From: Belnapia sp. F-4-1
Lineage (GTDB): Bacteria > Pseudomonadota > Alphaproteobacteria > Acetobacterales > Acetobacteraceae
Reading direction: 5' to 3'
Assembly: GCF_000802185.1 (NCBI RefSeq)
Contig: NZ_KN676113.1
Coordinates: 2,190,819-2,254,818, forward strand
Length of the DNA stretch: 64,000 nt
Part shown: in pieces, positions 53,730-63,042 of the stretch
Numbering within the stretch: position 1 is the first letter of the stretch
Layout: every line of letters starts with the position of its first letter
Made by a program: the position numbers and the translations under genes
The notes under the pieces: generated by a model
The model's input: only the letters and a program-made list of their open reading frames with translations
Told to the model about the DNA's origin: nothing
The model's database searches: none

Positions 53730-54727
53730 CGCCGATCCTCGCGCTGCGCGACGTGGCGGTGAGCCTCGGCGGCCGCAGGCGCTGGCTGCGTCCCTCCGTC
53801 CCGCCGGTGCAGGCCGTGCGCGGCGTCAGCCTCGACCTGGCGGAGGGCGAGATCCTCGGCGTGGTCGGCGAGTCCGGCTGCGGCAAGACGACGCTAGGCC
53901 GGACCATCCTCGGCCTGCAACGCGAGAGCCGCGGCGAGATCCGCCTGGACGGCACGGTGGTGAGCGGGCTCGACCCGCGCGCCGCCCGGCGCGCGCGCAA
54001 CGCCGTCCACTATGTCCACCAGGATGCCGCCGCATCGCTCGACCCCTGGTGGAGCATCGGCCGCACGCTGGAGGAGGCGCTCGTCGTGCAGGGCCTGCGC
54101 GACGCGGCCGAGCGCCGCGCCCGGATCGACGAGGTGCTGGCCGCGGTCGGCCTGGATGCCAGCGCGCGGCCCCGCTACCCGCATGAATTCTCCGGCGGCC
54201 AACTCAGGCGCGTGGCCTTGGCCCGCATCCTGGCGCTGCGGCCGCGTGTGGTGATCCTCGACGAGCCCACCTCCGGCCTCGACATGTCCGTCCAGGCCAT
54301 GGTGCTGAACCTGCTCGCGGAGCTGCGGCGGCGCTACGGCCTGACCTACGTCTTCATCTCCCACGACCTCTCCGTCGTGCGGCGCTTCTGCGACCGGGTG
54401 GCGATCATGTATCTCGGCCGGGTGGTGGAGCTGGCCTCGGCGACCGAGGTCTTCGCCCAGCCGCGCCATCCCTATACCCGCGCGCTGCTCGCGGCCTCGC
54501 CGAGCCTCGCGTCGGAGACCCGGCCACGCGCGCCCGTGCCGCCGGGCGAGCCGCCCAGCGCCGCACGCCTGCCGCCGGGCTGCGCCTTCTCGCCCCGCTG
54601 CCCCCATGCCCAGCCGCGCTGCCGCGAGGTGGACCCGGCGCTGGAACAGGACGGCCGCGGCGAGAATGCCTGCCTGCGCTGGCGCGAGATCGCCGGCGCC
54701 GACGACCCCGCGATGCAGCCCGCCTGA
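53726..54727 (+). CDS. Dipeptide-type ABC ATP-binding protein (DppF-like)
   Basis: A 333-residue ATPase. Walker A is [19 protein letters not shown], the signature is FSGGQLRRVALARIL and Walker B is VVILDEPTSGLDMS. A C-terminal Cys-rich motif GCAFSPRCPHAQPRC is present. The start is a GTG at 53726 overlapping the previous stop (GTGA), with GGAGG 7 nt upstream. The signature reads GGQLRR rather than the usual GGQRQR, a change within the range seen in the family. Confidence 0.95.
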   Translation: MTPILALRDVAVSLGGRRRWLRPSVPPVQAVRGVSLDLAEGEILGVVGESGCGKTTLGRTILGLQRESRGEIRLDGTVVSGLDPRAARRARNAVHYVHQDAAASLDPWWSIGRTLEEALVVQGLRDAAERRARIDEVLAAVGLDASARPRYPHEFSGGQLRRVALARILALRPRVVILDEPTSGLDMSVQAMVLNLLAELRRRYGLTYVFISHDLSVVRRFCDRVAIMYLGRVVELASATEVFAQPRHPYTRALLAASPSLASETRPRAPVPPGEPPSAARLPPGCAFSPRCPHAQPRCREVDPALEQDGRGENACLRWREIAGADDPAMQPA

Positions 54728-54747
54728 CCAATCAGCGAGGACACACC

Positions 54748-56520
54748 ATGGACTACGCCCCGCCCGCGCGCTGCGACGCCGTGACCCTCGAGATCGTGCG
54801 CGGCGCCATCCGCGCCGCCCAGGCGGAGATGGAGGCGCTGGTGGAGCGCACCGCCATGTCCGCCTTCATCCGCGAGAAGAAGGACTTCTACACCGCGCTC
54901 TTCGACGCGGAGGGCGTCATGGCCGTCGGCTCCAACGTGCCGGTCTTCGGCGACATCACCGGCCCCGTCTTCCGGCGCTTTCCCGTCGGGACGATGCGCG
55001 AGGGCGACCTCTACTGGTACAACGACTGCTACGAGAGCGGCGGCGCGGTCAGCCACTCCAACGACCAGGTCTTCTTGGCGCCGGTCTTCCTCGAGGGCCG
55101 GCGCGTCGCCTTCGTGATGGGCTGGGCGCATTTCGCCGATATCGGCGGGCTGCGCGCCGGCTCCATCAGCCCCGACGCCACCGACATCTTCCAGGAGGGC
55201 ATCATCATCCCGCCGATGCGGCTGATCCGCGACGGCGAGGTGAACGAGGCCGCCTTGCAGATCTTCTACCGCAACTCCCGCTACCCGGGCCTCGTCCAGG
55301 GCGATGCGCGGGCGCTGATGGCCAGCGTCGAGCTCGGCGTGGCCCGGATGCGGGAGGTGGCCGCGCGCTTCGGCCCCGACCGGCTGGCCGATGCGCTGGC
55401 CCAGCTCCTCGCCCGCACCGAGGCGACGGTGCGCGCCCGGCTGCGCGAGACCTTCGCCGTTGGCACCCACAGCTTCACCGACCGCATCGACAGCGACGGC
55501 CACGGCAACGGCCCCTTCCGCATCCGCCTCTCCCTGACCCGCACGCCGGAGGACCGCTTCATCATCGACGCCACGGCGACCGACGACCAGTCGCCGGGGC
55601 CGGTGAACTTCCTGATGAACCGCGACGTGCCGGGCATGGCGCTCGGCCTCCTCTTCCTCGGCGGCGACCCGACCCAGGTGGTGAATGCCGGCTGCCCGCG
55701 CGCCATCGACGAGGTGCGGCTGCGGGAGGGCTCGCTGCTGCAGCCGCGCTTCCCCGCGCCGCTCGGCATGCGTGGGCTGACGATGATGCGCGTGCTGGCG
55801 GCGCTGAACGGGCTGGTCTCGGTAGCGGGCGGCCGGGCACCGGCGGCGCATGCGGCCTATGTCATCATCCTGCTGCGCGGCATGGCGGCGGGCGCGCCCT
55901 TCCTGCTGAGCGACGGCATCGGCGTCGGCTACGGCGCGCGCCACGACGCGGATGGGATCGACGCCGTCTACTTCGTCGCGCAGGAGAATTTCCCCCTCGA
56001 ATTCCTCGAACTCGAATACCCCGTTCGGATGCGCCATTACGGCCTGAACCGCGACAGCGGCGGGCCGGGGCGCTGGCGCGGCGGCTGCGGCGTGGTGCGC
56101 GAATACGAGGTGATGGCGGAGGAGGCGGTGCTCTCCGTCCGCATCGACGGTGTGGAGAACCCGCCCTGGGGCGCCGATGGCGGCCTTTCCGGCGGCCCGG
56201 GCCGGGTCGTGCTGAACCCCGGCGCGCCCGGCGAGCGCACCCTCCGCCCGCTCTCCGACGGCAACCGCTTCCGGCGCGGCGACGTGCTGCGCATCGAGAC
56301 CGGCGGTGGGGGAGGGCGCGGCCATCCGCATGACCGGCCCGAGGCCGCCGTCCTCGCCGACGTGCTGGGCGGAATGGTCAGCCCGGAGGCGGCGCGCCTT
56401 CACTACGGCGTCGTCATCCACGACGGCGCGATCGATGCGCCCGCCACTGCCGCGCTGCGCGCCGACCGCCCCGCCGCCATGGCCTTCCACCGCGGGAGCT
56501 ACGCCGATGTCCTCGATTGA
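54748..56520 (+). CDS. hyuB: Hydantoinase B / oxoprolinase family protein
   Basis: A 590-residue protein matching HyuB, the beta subunit of ATP-dependent hydantoinase, 5-oxoprolinase and caprolactamase-type enzymes, which open cyclic amide rings. Characteristic segments are TLEIVRGAIRAAQAEMEALVERTAMS, FADIGGLRAGSISPDATDIFQEG, FSLEFLELEYPVR-like FPLEFLELEYP, and SGGPGRWRGGCGVVREY. It follows dppF by 20 nt and overlaps hyuA by 14 nt. The order hyuB-hyuA is the reverse of many loci. The ring substrate is unknown. Confidence 0.93.
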   Translation: MDYAPPARCDAVTLEIVRGAIRAAQAEMEALVERTAMSAFIREKKDFYTALFDAEGVMAVGSNVPVFGDITGPVFRRFPVGTMREGDLYWYNDCYESGGAVSHSNDQVFLAPVFLEGRRVAFVMGWAHFADIGGLRAGSISPDATDIFQEGIIIPPMRLIRDGEVNEAALQIFYRNSRYPGLVQGDARALMASVELGVARMREVAARFGPDRLADALAQLLARTEATVRARLRETFAVGTHSFTDRIDSDGHGNGPFRIRLSLTRTPEDRFIIDATATDDQSPGPVNFLMNRDVPGMALGLLFLGGDPTQVVNAGCPRAIDEVRLREGSLLQPRFPAPLGMRGLTMMRVLAALNGLVSVAGGRAPAAHAAYVIILLRGMAAGAPFLLSDGIGVGYGARHDADGIDAVYFVAQENFPLEFLELEYPVRMRHYGLNRDSGGPGRWRGGCGVVREYEVMAEEAVLSVRIDGVENPPWGADGGLSGGPGRVVLNPGAPGERTLRPLSDGNRFRRGDVLRIETGGGGGRGHPHDRPEAAVLADVLGGMVSPEAARLHYGVVIHDGAIDAPATAALRADRPAAMAFHRGSYADVLD

Positions 56521-58555
56521 GATGCCCGCCCGCGACCTGTTGGTCGCCGTCGATATCGGCGGCACCTTCACCGACATCACCCTGCAAGACGCCGACACCG
56601 GCCGGGCCTGGACGGCGAAGACCCCGAGCACGCCCGCCGACCCGTCGGAGGCCTTCCTCACCGGCGTGGCCCTGGCGCTGGAGGCGGCCGGGCGCCCGGC
56701 CGAGGGCATTGGGCGGGTGCTGCACGGCACCACGGTGGCGACCAACCTGATCCTGGAAGGGAAGGGGGCCTGCACCGCCCTCGTCACCACCGCCGGCTTC
56801 CGCCATGTGCTGGAGATCGGACGGCAGGACATCCCGCGCGCCGCCAACCTCTACACCTGGGTCAAGCCCGCCCGCCCCGTGCCGCCGGAGCGCGTGGTGG
56901 AGGTGGTGGAGCGCATCGCCGCCGACGGCTCCGTCCTCACCCCGCTCGATGAGGCGAGCCTCGCAGATGCCGTGGCGGCCTGCCGCGCGATGGGTGTGCA
57001 GGCCGTCGCCGTCTGCCTGCTGCACGCCTTCACCAACCCCGCGCATGAGCGCCGGGTGGCCGCGGCACTGCGCGAGGCCCTGCCGGATCTGGCCGTCACC
57101 GCCTCCTCCGAGGTGCTACCGGTGGTCCGGGAGTACGAGCGCAGCCTCGCCACCATCCTGAACGCCCAGGTGATGCCCGCCGTCTCCACCTATGTCGGCC
57201 GGCTGGAGCGGCGGCTGGCCGCAGCCGCCATCGACGCCCCCTTGCTGCTGATGAAGTCCAACGGCGGCGTCGCCGGCGCCGCGGCCATCCGCCGGGCGCC
57301 GGCCGTCACCGCACTCTCCGGCCCGGCCGCCGGCGTGGTCGGCGCGCGCGCCATGGCGGAGGCGGCAGGCTTCCCCGACATCATCACCGTCGATATTGGC
57401 GGCACCTCCGCGGATATCTGCCTGATGAAGGGCGGCGAAGTCGCCCTCACCCAGCGCGGCCGCGTGGGCGACTGGCCGCTGCCCCTGCCCATGGTGGACA
57501 TGGTGACGATCGGCGCCGGCGGCGGCTCGCTCGCCCGCGTGACGGCCGCGGGGGCGCTCGCGGTCGGGCCGGAGAGCGCGGGCGCCATGCCCGGCCCCGC
57601 CTGCTACGGCCGCGGCGGCACCCAGGCGACAGTGACGGACGCCCATGTCGTGCTCGGCCACCTGCCGCCCCGCCTGCTCGGTGGCCGCATGGCGCTCGAC
57701 GTCGAGGCGGCGGAGGCGGCCGTGCGCCGCTGCGTGGCGGAGCCGCTGGGCATGGGCCTGCACGAGGCCGCGCGCGGCATCCTCGCCATCGCCGACAGCA
57801 ACATGGTGGGCGCCGTGCGCGTGGTCTCGGTCGAGCGCGGGCACGATCCGCGCGACTTCGCCCTGGTGCCCTTCGGCGGGGCCGGGCCGCTGCATGGCTG
57901 CGCCCTGGCCGACCTGCTCGGCATCCGCACCGTGCTGGTGCCGCCTTCGCCGGGCGTGCTCTGCGCCCAGGGACTGCTGGCCGCCGACCTGAAGGCCGAG
58001 TTCAGCCGCAGCCTCCATGCCGGGGAGGCGGGCGACGCCGCCGTGGAGGCCGCCTTCGCCGCGCTCGAGGCCGAGGCGACAGCCTGGTTCGCCGAGGAGG
58101 CGGTGCCCCCCGCCGCGCGCCGCACCCGCCGCGTGGTGCTGATGCGTTATGCCGGGCAGGGCTCCGAGCTGGCGGTGCCCTGGTCCGGCGCCGCGAACGC
58201 CCCGGCCGCGTTCGGCGCCGCCCACCGCGCCCTCTACGGCTTCGAGCTGCCCGGCACCGCGGTGGAAATGGTCACCCTGCGGCTCGAGGCGACCGGCGCC
58301 CTGGCCGGCACCATCACCGCCCCCTGCCCGCCCGGGGTGGGTGCCGCGCCCATCGGCCACCACCGCGTGCATTTCGCCGGCGGCAGCCGGGACGCAGCGC
58401 TCTACGACCGCGGGACGATGGGCGCCGGCGACCGCCTCGCCGGCCCCGCCATCGTCACCCAGCTCGACGCCACCACCCTTGTGCCGCCCGGCTGGTCGGT
58501 GGAGATGGAGGCGAACGGCGCGCTGGTGCTGCGCCGCGAGGAGGAAGACGCATGA
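56507..58555 (+). CDS. hyuA: Hydantoinase A / oxoprolinase family protein
   Basis: A 682-residue protein, the ATPase-fold alpha subunit. The two phosphate loops are AVDIGGTFTDITLQD near the N-terminus and VDIGGTSADICLMKGG in the middle; VTIGAGGGSLARV and LVPFGGAGPLHGCALADLLG complete the HyuA pattern. With HyuB it hydrolyses a cyclic amide at the cost of ATP. The ATG at 56507 has GGGAG 8 nt upstream, so it overlaps hyuB. A second ATG at 56522 is possible. The stop overlaps the M20 start (ATGA). Confidence 0.93.
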   Translation: MSSIEMPARDLLVAVDIGGTFTDITLQDADTGRAWTAKTPSTPADPSEAFLTGVALALEAAGRPAEGIGRVLHGTTVATNLILEGKGACTALVTTAGFRHVLEIGRQDIPRAANLYTWVKPARPVPPERVVEVVERIAADGSVLTPLDEASLADAVAACRAMGVQAVAVCLLHAFTNPAHERRVAAALREALPDLAVTASSEVLPVVREYERSLATILNAQVMPAVSTYVGRLERRLAAAAIDAPLLLMKSNGGVAGAAAIRRAPAVTALSGPAAGVVGARAMAEAAGFPDIITVDIGGTSADICLMKGGEVALTQRGRVGDWPLPLPMVDMVTIGAGGGSLARVTAAGALAVGPESAGAMPGPACYGRGGTQATVTDAHVVLGHLPPRLLGGRMALDVEAAEAAVRRCVAEPLGMGLHEAARGILAIADSNMVGAVRVVSVERGHDPRDFALVPFGGAGPLHGCALADLLGIRTVLVPPSPGVLCAQGLLAADLKAEFSRSLHAGEAGDAAVEAAFAALEAEATAWFAEEAVPPAARRTRRVVLMRYAGQGSELAVPWSGAANAPAAFGAAHRALYGFELPGTAVEMVTLRLEATGALAGTITAPCPPGVGAAPIGHHRVHFAGGSRDAALYDRGTMGAGDRLAGPAIVTQLDATTLVPPGWSVEMEANGALVLRREEEDA

Positions 58556-59946
58556 CGCGAGACGCCGCCATCGCCGCCGCCACGGGCCTGCTGGACGACG
58601 GCACGCTGCTGGATTGCCTGGCCCGCCGCGTGGCCTTCCCCACCGCCAGCCAGGACCCGGAGAGCGGCCCGCATCTCCACGCCTATCTGGAGCGCGAGAT
58701 CGCCCCCGACCTGGAGCGCATGGGCTTCACCTGCTCCATCCACCCCAACCCCGACCCGCGCGGCGGCCCCTTCCTGATCGGCCGGCGGATCGAGGACCCG
58801 GCCCTGCCGACGCTGCTGACCTACGGGCATGGCGACACCGTGCTGGGGCTGGATGCTGGCTGGGAGGCGGGCCTCTCCCCCTGGGTGCTGACCCAGCGCG
58901 GCGAGCGGCTCTACGGCCGCGGCATCGTGGACAACAAGGGCCAGTTCACCGCCAACCTCGCCGCGCTGGACGCCGTGCGCCGCATCCGTGGCCGCCTCGG
59001 CTTCAACGTCGCGGTGCTGCTGGAGATGAGCGAGGAGGTCGGCTCGCCCGGCATCGACGCCTTCTGCCGCGCCCATCGGGAGGAGCTGGCAGCCGATGTG
59101 CTGATCGCCTCCGACGGGCCGCGCCTGGTGCCGGAGGTGCCGACCCTGACGCTCGGCACCCGCGGCGCCATCAGCCTGGATCTCCGCGTGCGCTACCGCG
59201 AGGGCGGGCACCATTCCGGCAATTGGGGCGGGCTGCTGGCCAATCCCGGCGTGCGGCTGGCCCATGCCCTGGCCAGCATCATCGACCGCAACGGCCGCGT
59301 GCTGGTGCGCGACCTCGTGCCGGAGCGCATCCCGGACAGCATCCGCCGAGCGCTGGCCAAGTGCCGGGTGGACGGCGGACCGACCGGCCCGAGGATCGAC
59401 GAGTGGTGGGGTGAGCCGGGCCTGTCCTCCGCCGAGAAGGTCTTCAGCTGGAACACCTTCGAGGTCCTGGCCTTCAGCACCGGCCACCCCGCCGCGCCGG
59501 TCAACGCCGTGCCGCCCGAGGCCTTCGCCCGCTGCCAGATCCGCTACACCGTGGACCGGCCGGTGGAGAGCTTCATCCCCGCCATCCGCCGCCACCTGGC
59601 GGAGCAGGGTTTCGACGATGTGAGCGTCGAGGAGGTTAAGGGCGGCGCCGAATGGGCGGCGACGCGGATGGACCCGGAAGGGCCCTGGCCGTTGCTGGTC
59701 GCGGAGTCGGTCCGCCGCAGTACGGCGAAGGACCCGATGGTCATCCCCAATGCCGGTGGCTCCCTACCGAATGACAGCTTCGCCGTCACCCTCGGCCTGC
59801 CGACCATCTACATCCCGCATTCCTACAGCGGATGCTCCCAGCACGCGCCGAACGAGCACGCGCTGCTGCCGCTGATGCGGGAAGGGCTGGCGATCGCGGC
59901 CGGCCTGTTCTGGGACTTGGGCGAACAGGACTGGCCGGGCCGCTGA
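58552..59946 (+). CDS. M20-family metallo-deacylase/peptidase (ArgE/DapE-like)
   Basis: A 464-residue zinc hydrolase. Metal ligands are in YGHGDTVLG (HxD) and GRGIVDNKGQFTANLAAL (Asp), the catalytic Glu pair is in LEMSEEVGSPG, and a late His is in YIPHSYSGCSQHAPNEH. The dimerisation domain starts near residue 205 (GGHHSGNWGG). Family members remove N-acyl or N-carbamoyl groups from amino acids. After HyuBA ring opening this would be the next expected step. It is the last gene of operon 2. Confidence 0.92.
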   Translation: MTRDAAIAAATGLLDDGTLLDCLARRVAFPTASQDPESGPHLHAYLEREIAPDLERMGFTCSIHPNPDPRGGPFLIGRRIEDPALPTLLTYGHGDTVLGLDAGWEAGLSPWVLTQRGERLYGRGIVDNKGQFTANLAALDAVRRIRGRLGFNVAVLLEMSEEVGSPGIDAFCRAHREELAADVLIASDGPRLVPEVPTLTLGTRGAISLDLRVRYREGGHHSGNWGGLLANPGVRLAHALASIIDRNGRVLVRDLVPERIPDSIRRALAKCRVDGGPTGPRIDEWWGEPGLSSAEKVFSWNTFEVLAFSTGHPAAPVNAVPPEAFARCQIRYTVDRPVESFIPAIRRHLAEQGFDDVSVEEVKGGAEWAATRMDPEGPWPLLVAESVRRSTAKDPMVIPNAGGSLPNDSFAVTLGLPTIYIPHSYSGCSQHAPNEHALLPLMREGLAIAAGLFWDLGEQDWPGR

Positions 59947-60343
59947 CGCCGGAGGCGTATGCTTCAGGGTTTGCGAATGCACATGGTTTGCCGAGCTCGG
60001 ATGTTGCTGGAACCAGCGGGATGAATGTTCCGGCTGCCGTCCTTAGCCGCCTGCACCGCATCGGCGCGAAGCAAGGTGGTGAGCCTGATCCGAACATCGT
60101 AGCCGGCATCAGACGTTGAACAAGGCTCGATAGGGTGAGACTGACCGCGCGGGTACAGCGGCGGATCGCGCAGCAATACGCTCGGCTTCGTTGCTAGGCA
60201 GCGCTGGACCAAGCCTTCTGCCGCAGTGGTGAATGCCCGGGTTGGCGAGGTCGATTTGCTTAAGCGAGTTGTTCCTTGTCGGGTTGGCAACACCAGGAGC
60301 TATCCTATTTCCGGGAGGTGCCACTCAGAGGAGTTCGGCCGTC
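59947..60343. other. 397-bp intergenic region at a composition boundary
   Basis: No gene is supported. Composition changes here, from the very GC-rich operon on the left to AT-richer DNA with more varied codons on the right. A weak promoter candidate for the next gene is TTGGCA (60284-60289) and TATTTC (60306-60311), spaced by 16 nt. No integrase, att-like repeat or tRNA fragment is seen. Confidence 0.4.
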
Positions 60344-60994
60344 ATGACCGAGGACGGTTTGCCCGAGCTGCCGCCACGCGCCTTTGCCAAAGCTGATTCC
60401 TCGGCGGACACGATTTTCTACGCCGAACCTCGCTTCGTCACTCATATCGACGACAGTGCCATCGCAGCCGTGACCGAACTGTACCGCGCGCTCTTCCCGG
60501 CCGGCGGCACGGTGCTCGATTTGATGTCAAGTTGGGTCAGTCACCTGCCGGAGAAGGTTGCCTACGCCGAAGTCATCGGGCACGGCATGAATGCGGCAGA
60601 GCTGGCCGCAAACCAGCGGCTTGACCGTTGGTTCGTTCAGGACTTGAACAAGGATGTCAGGCTGCCGCTCGGAGACGCGAGCGTGAACGCGGTCGGCATT
60701 TGCGTCTCGATCCAGTACCTCCAACGGCCAGTCGAGGTGTTGCGCGAAGTGGCGCGCGTGCTGCGGCCAGGAGGCGTCGTGGCGATCACCTTCTCCAATC
60801 GCTGTTTTCCTACCAAGGCGGTGGCCATTTGGCAGGGCCTTGATGGTGAGGACCAGTGCGGGTTGGTGTCGCTCTATCTGCAGCGTGCCGGCTTCCCGAG
60901 CGTAGAGGCGCTCGAGTTGGTGCCACCGGAACAATGGGGCAGGGATCCCCTCTGGGCCGTGATCGGGCGCAAGGGTGAAGGTAATGAGAGCTAG
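60344..60994 (+). CDS. SAM-dependent methyltransferase (class I)
   Basis: A 216-residue protein. The SAM site is GGTVLDLMSSWVSHLPE, with a less glycine-rich loop than usual, followed by IGHGMNAAELAAN and DASVNAVGICVSIQYLQRP, then VLREVARVLRPGGVVAITFSNR, typical of methyltransferase_11-type enzymes. GAGGAG lies 10 nt upstream of the start. It overlaps the next methyltransferase gene by 11 nt. Substrate unknown. Confidence 0.85.
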   Translation: MTEDGLPELPPRAFAKADSSADTIFYAEPRFVTHIDDSAIAAVTELYRALFPAGGTVLDLMSSWVSHLPEKVAYAEVIGHGMNAAELAANQRLDRWFVQDLNKDVRLPLGDASVNAVGICVSIQYLQRPVEVLREVARVLRPGGVVAITFSNRCFPTKAVAIWQGLDGEDQCGLVSLYLQRAGFPSVEALELVPPEQWGRDPLWAVIGRKGEGNES

Positions 60995-61754
60995 TTGCGT
61001 TGGGCGCGTCATCTGGATGCCGGTCTTGGCTGCGCTGGCGTGCATCGCAATGGCGCTCGCCATCTCGGCTTGCTCCGCCGCCGCACCCGAGGCGATGATG
61101 TCGGCTTCGGGACCGTCCGGCTTCGCCGCCGAGCGGTTTCCGAAGCCGCAACGTCCGGTGGCCGGTATTGTCTCCGACCAATGGGCGAGCGAGGACAGCC
61201 GTGAGCGGGCTGGGGAGGCTAGCCGGGTTATCGATCTGCTCGGCATCCGTCCTGGCGTGACGGTGGCCGATATCGGTGCCGGTGCCGGCTACTATGTCAG
61301 TCGGCTGGCGCACCAGGTTGGTCCCGAGGGCCGGGTGATCGCGGAGGACATCGAGCGTCGTACCCTCGATCGCCTCGGGCGACGCGTCTCGCGGGAGCGG
61401 CTCGGCAATGTGTCCCTCGTTCTCGGCGCGCCGCATGACCCGCGCCTGGCGCCGCGTTCGGTCGACCTCGCCCTGCTGGTCCATATGTATCATGAGGTCG
61501 CGCAGCCCTATGGCCTCCTTGCCAACCTAGTCCCGGCGATGCGGCCCGGCGGGCGGGTGGCGATACTGGATGTGGACGGTCCTGTGCTGTCGCATGGCAC
61601 CCCCCGCGCCCTGCTGTCCTGTGAACTCGCGGCTGTAGGCTACCGGGAAGTGGCTTGGCACTGGGTCGAGGGGAGGTCGATCTATCTGGCCGTATTCGAA
61701 TTTCCAGCGGAGCCACCCGAACCTGAACATATTGTACCATGTGGCGTGCGGTAA
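60984..61754 (+). CDS. SAM-dependent methyltransferase-like lipoprotein
   Basis: A 256-residue protein. The N-terminus is a lipoprotein signal (VLAALACIAMALAISAC, Cys near residue 30), followed by a Pro/Ser linker and a methyltransferase domain (TVADIGAGAGYYVSRLAHQVG, DLALLVHMYHEVAQPYGLL, MRPGGRVAILDVD). An exported methyltransferase is unusual because SAM is cytosolic. Similar predicted exported methyltransferases exist in other Proteobacteria, but their function is unknown. A GTG at 60975 is an alternative start. It overlaps the upstream methyltransferase, so the two are coupled. Confidence 0.8.
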   Translation: MRASCVGRVIWMPVLAALACIAMALAISACSAAAPEAMMSASGPSGFAAERFPKPQRPVAGIVSDQWASEDSRERAGEASRVIDLLGIRPGVTVADIGAGAGYYVSRLAHQVGPEGRVIAEDIERRTLDRLGRRVSRERLGNVSLVLGAPHDPRLAPRSVDLALLVHMYHEVAQPYGLLANLVPAMRPGGRVAILDVDGPVLSHGTPRALLSCELAAVGYREVAWHWVEGRSIYLAVFEFPAEPPEPEHIVPCGVR

Positions 61755-61953
61755 CGGTGCCGTCAGCCACTGCTTACAGCTGCCCAGACGCCCGCATCCT
61801 GCCAAGCCTCTCATATGACACATGTTGCGGATAGGCGGCCGCGCCTCGTAATCCTTGCTGGCGCCCTCGTCTGAAACTCACGAAGGCCGAAGCCATTCTT
61901 GTCTACGGCGTAGCAGCATATTGCGACCGTGCATTGTTGGGAGTGGTTGGACT

Positions 61954-63042
61954 ATGTCCAATGAGAGCTTCGAGAATGATCAACCTACCGAAGCTTGGGT
62001 AGCCGCACGCCGCGGAGAATTTCGTAAGGCCCTCGAGGCCTTCGTCCCTGCAAAGCCGATTTTGGTTCTCAGTCATCACGATGCGGATGGGCTTTCGTCG
62101 GCAGCCATCTTGGCTCGCGCATTCCAGCGTAGCGACCGGCAAGTCCAGGTCAGGCTGCTTGGTCGAGGGGAGAATGCTTGGTCGCCAGAGATGGCGTCTG
62201 AGTTGCGCGCGCAGGACATCGGTGGCTTGATCGTTGCTGACTTGGGCACCCGTGCCGAGCCACCGCTTCCTGGCATGGCTACGGTGCTCATCGACCACCA
62301 CGTGCCCACTGGAGCTCCGGAAGAGGCGCTTCTCGTCAGCGGTCACGGCTTGCATCCAACGCCTACCACCTCCCTCTTGGCTTGGTGGTGTGCTGGCGCC
62401 ATGACGAAGGTTGACGATCTCCTTTGGCTCGCTGCTATCGGCATCATTGGCGACATGGAAGAAGCGTCCGGCTTTCCTGAGCTTGCTGCCGCGCGCGAGC
62501 GCTGGGGCATCACTGCGCTCCGCAACGCTGTTTCCCTCCTGAATGCCCCACGGCGGGCCAGCGGTGGGGACGCTGGCCCGGCGCTGGCTCTATTGCTCAA
62601 GGCAGATGGACCCAAAGCCGTGCTGTCCGGCCACTTCCCGGAAACCGCGCTGCTGCAAGCGGCCAAGGCCGAGGTGCAGGACGCTCTGGCCGAAGGCCGC
62701 CGTGCGGCTCCGCACATCCGCAACAACATAGCTTTGATTCGCTTGCACACCGCCTGCCAGATTCATCCGCTCATCGCGCAGCAGTGGAAGGGGCGTCTCA
62801 AAGACAAAATCGTCATTGCAGCCAACACTGGGTATCGCCCGGGTTGGGTGCATTTCGCTGCACGTACTGGTCAGGGCACTGATCTTATCGAGTTTTTTCG
62901 CGATCATAAGCCGGAAGGAGCCGATCCCATCAACTACGGAAATGGCCATGCCCAAGCTTCAGGCGGAGCATTGCAACCCGCGGCTTGGAACCAGTTCGTA
63001 GCCAGTCTTGGCTTTGGTGCGGATGAGCAGGTGCCCGAATGA
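61954..63042 (+). CDS. DHH-family phosphoesterase
   Basis: A 362-residue protein. It has the DHH-family metal motifs LSHHDADGLSSAAILARAF near residue 40 and VLIDHHVPTGAP near residue 115, with a glycine-rich DHHA1-like tail (YGNGHAQASGGAL). RecJ-like nucleases and nanoRNases share this fold. It is shorter than RecJ. The ATG overlaps nothing upstream, and the stop overlaps the UV-endonuclease start as ATGA, implying joint function in DNA repair. Composition is lower in GC than the rest of the window. Confidence 0.85.
   Translation: MSNESFENDQPTEAWVAARRGEFRKALEAFVPAKPILVLSHHDADGLSSAAILARAFQRSDRQVQVRLLGRGENAWSPEMASELRAQDIGGLIVADLGTRAEPPLPGMATVLIDHHVPTGAPEEALLVSGHGLHPTPTTSLLAWWCAGAMTKVDDLLWLAAIGIIGDMEEASGFPELAAARERWGITALRNAVSLLNAPRRASGGDAGPALALLLKADGPKAVLSGHFPETALLQAAKAEVQDALAEGRRAAPHIRNNIALIRLHTACQIHPLIAQQWKGRLKDKIVIAANTGYRPGWVHFAARTGQGTDLIEFFRDHKPEGADPINYGNGHAQASGGALQPAAWNQFVASLGFGADEQVPE

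Noticed and set aside
60109-60324. 71-codon minus-strand frame in the 59947-60343 gap
   Set aside because: No ribosome site or recognisable family, and it overlaps the probable promoter of the methyltransferase.
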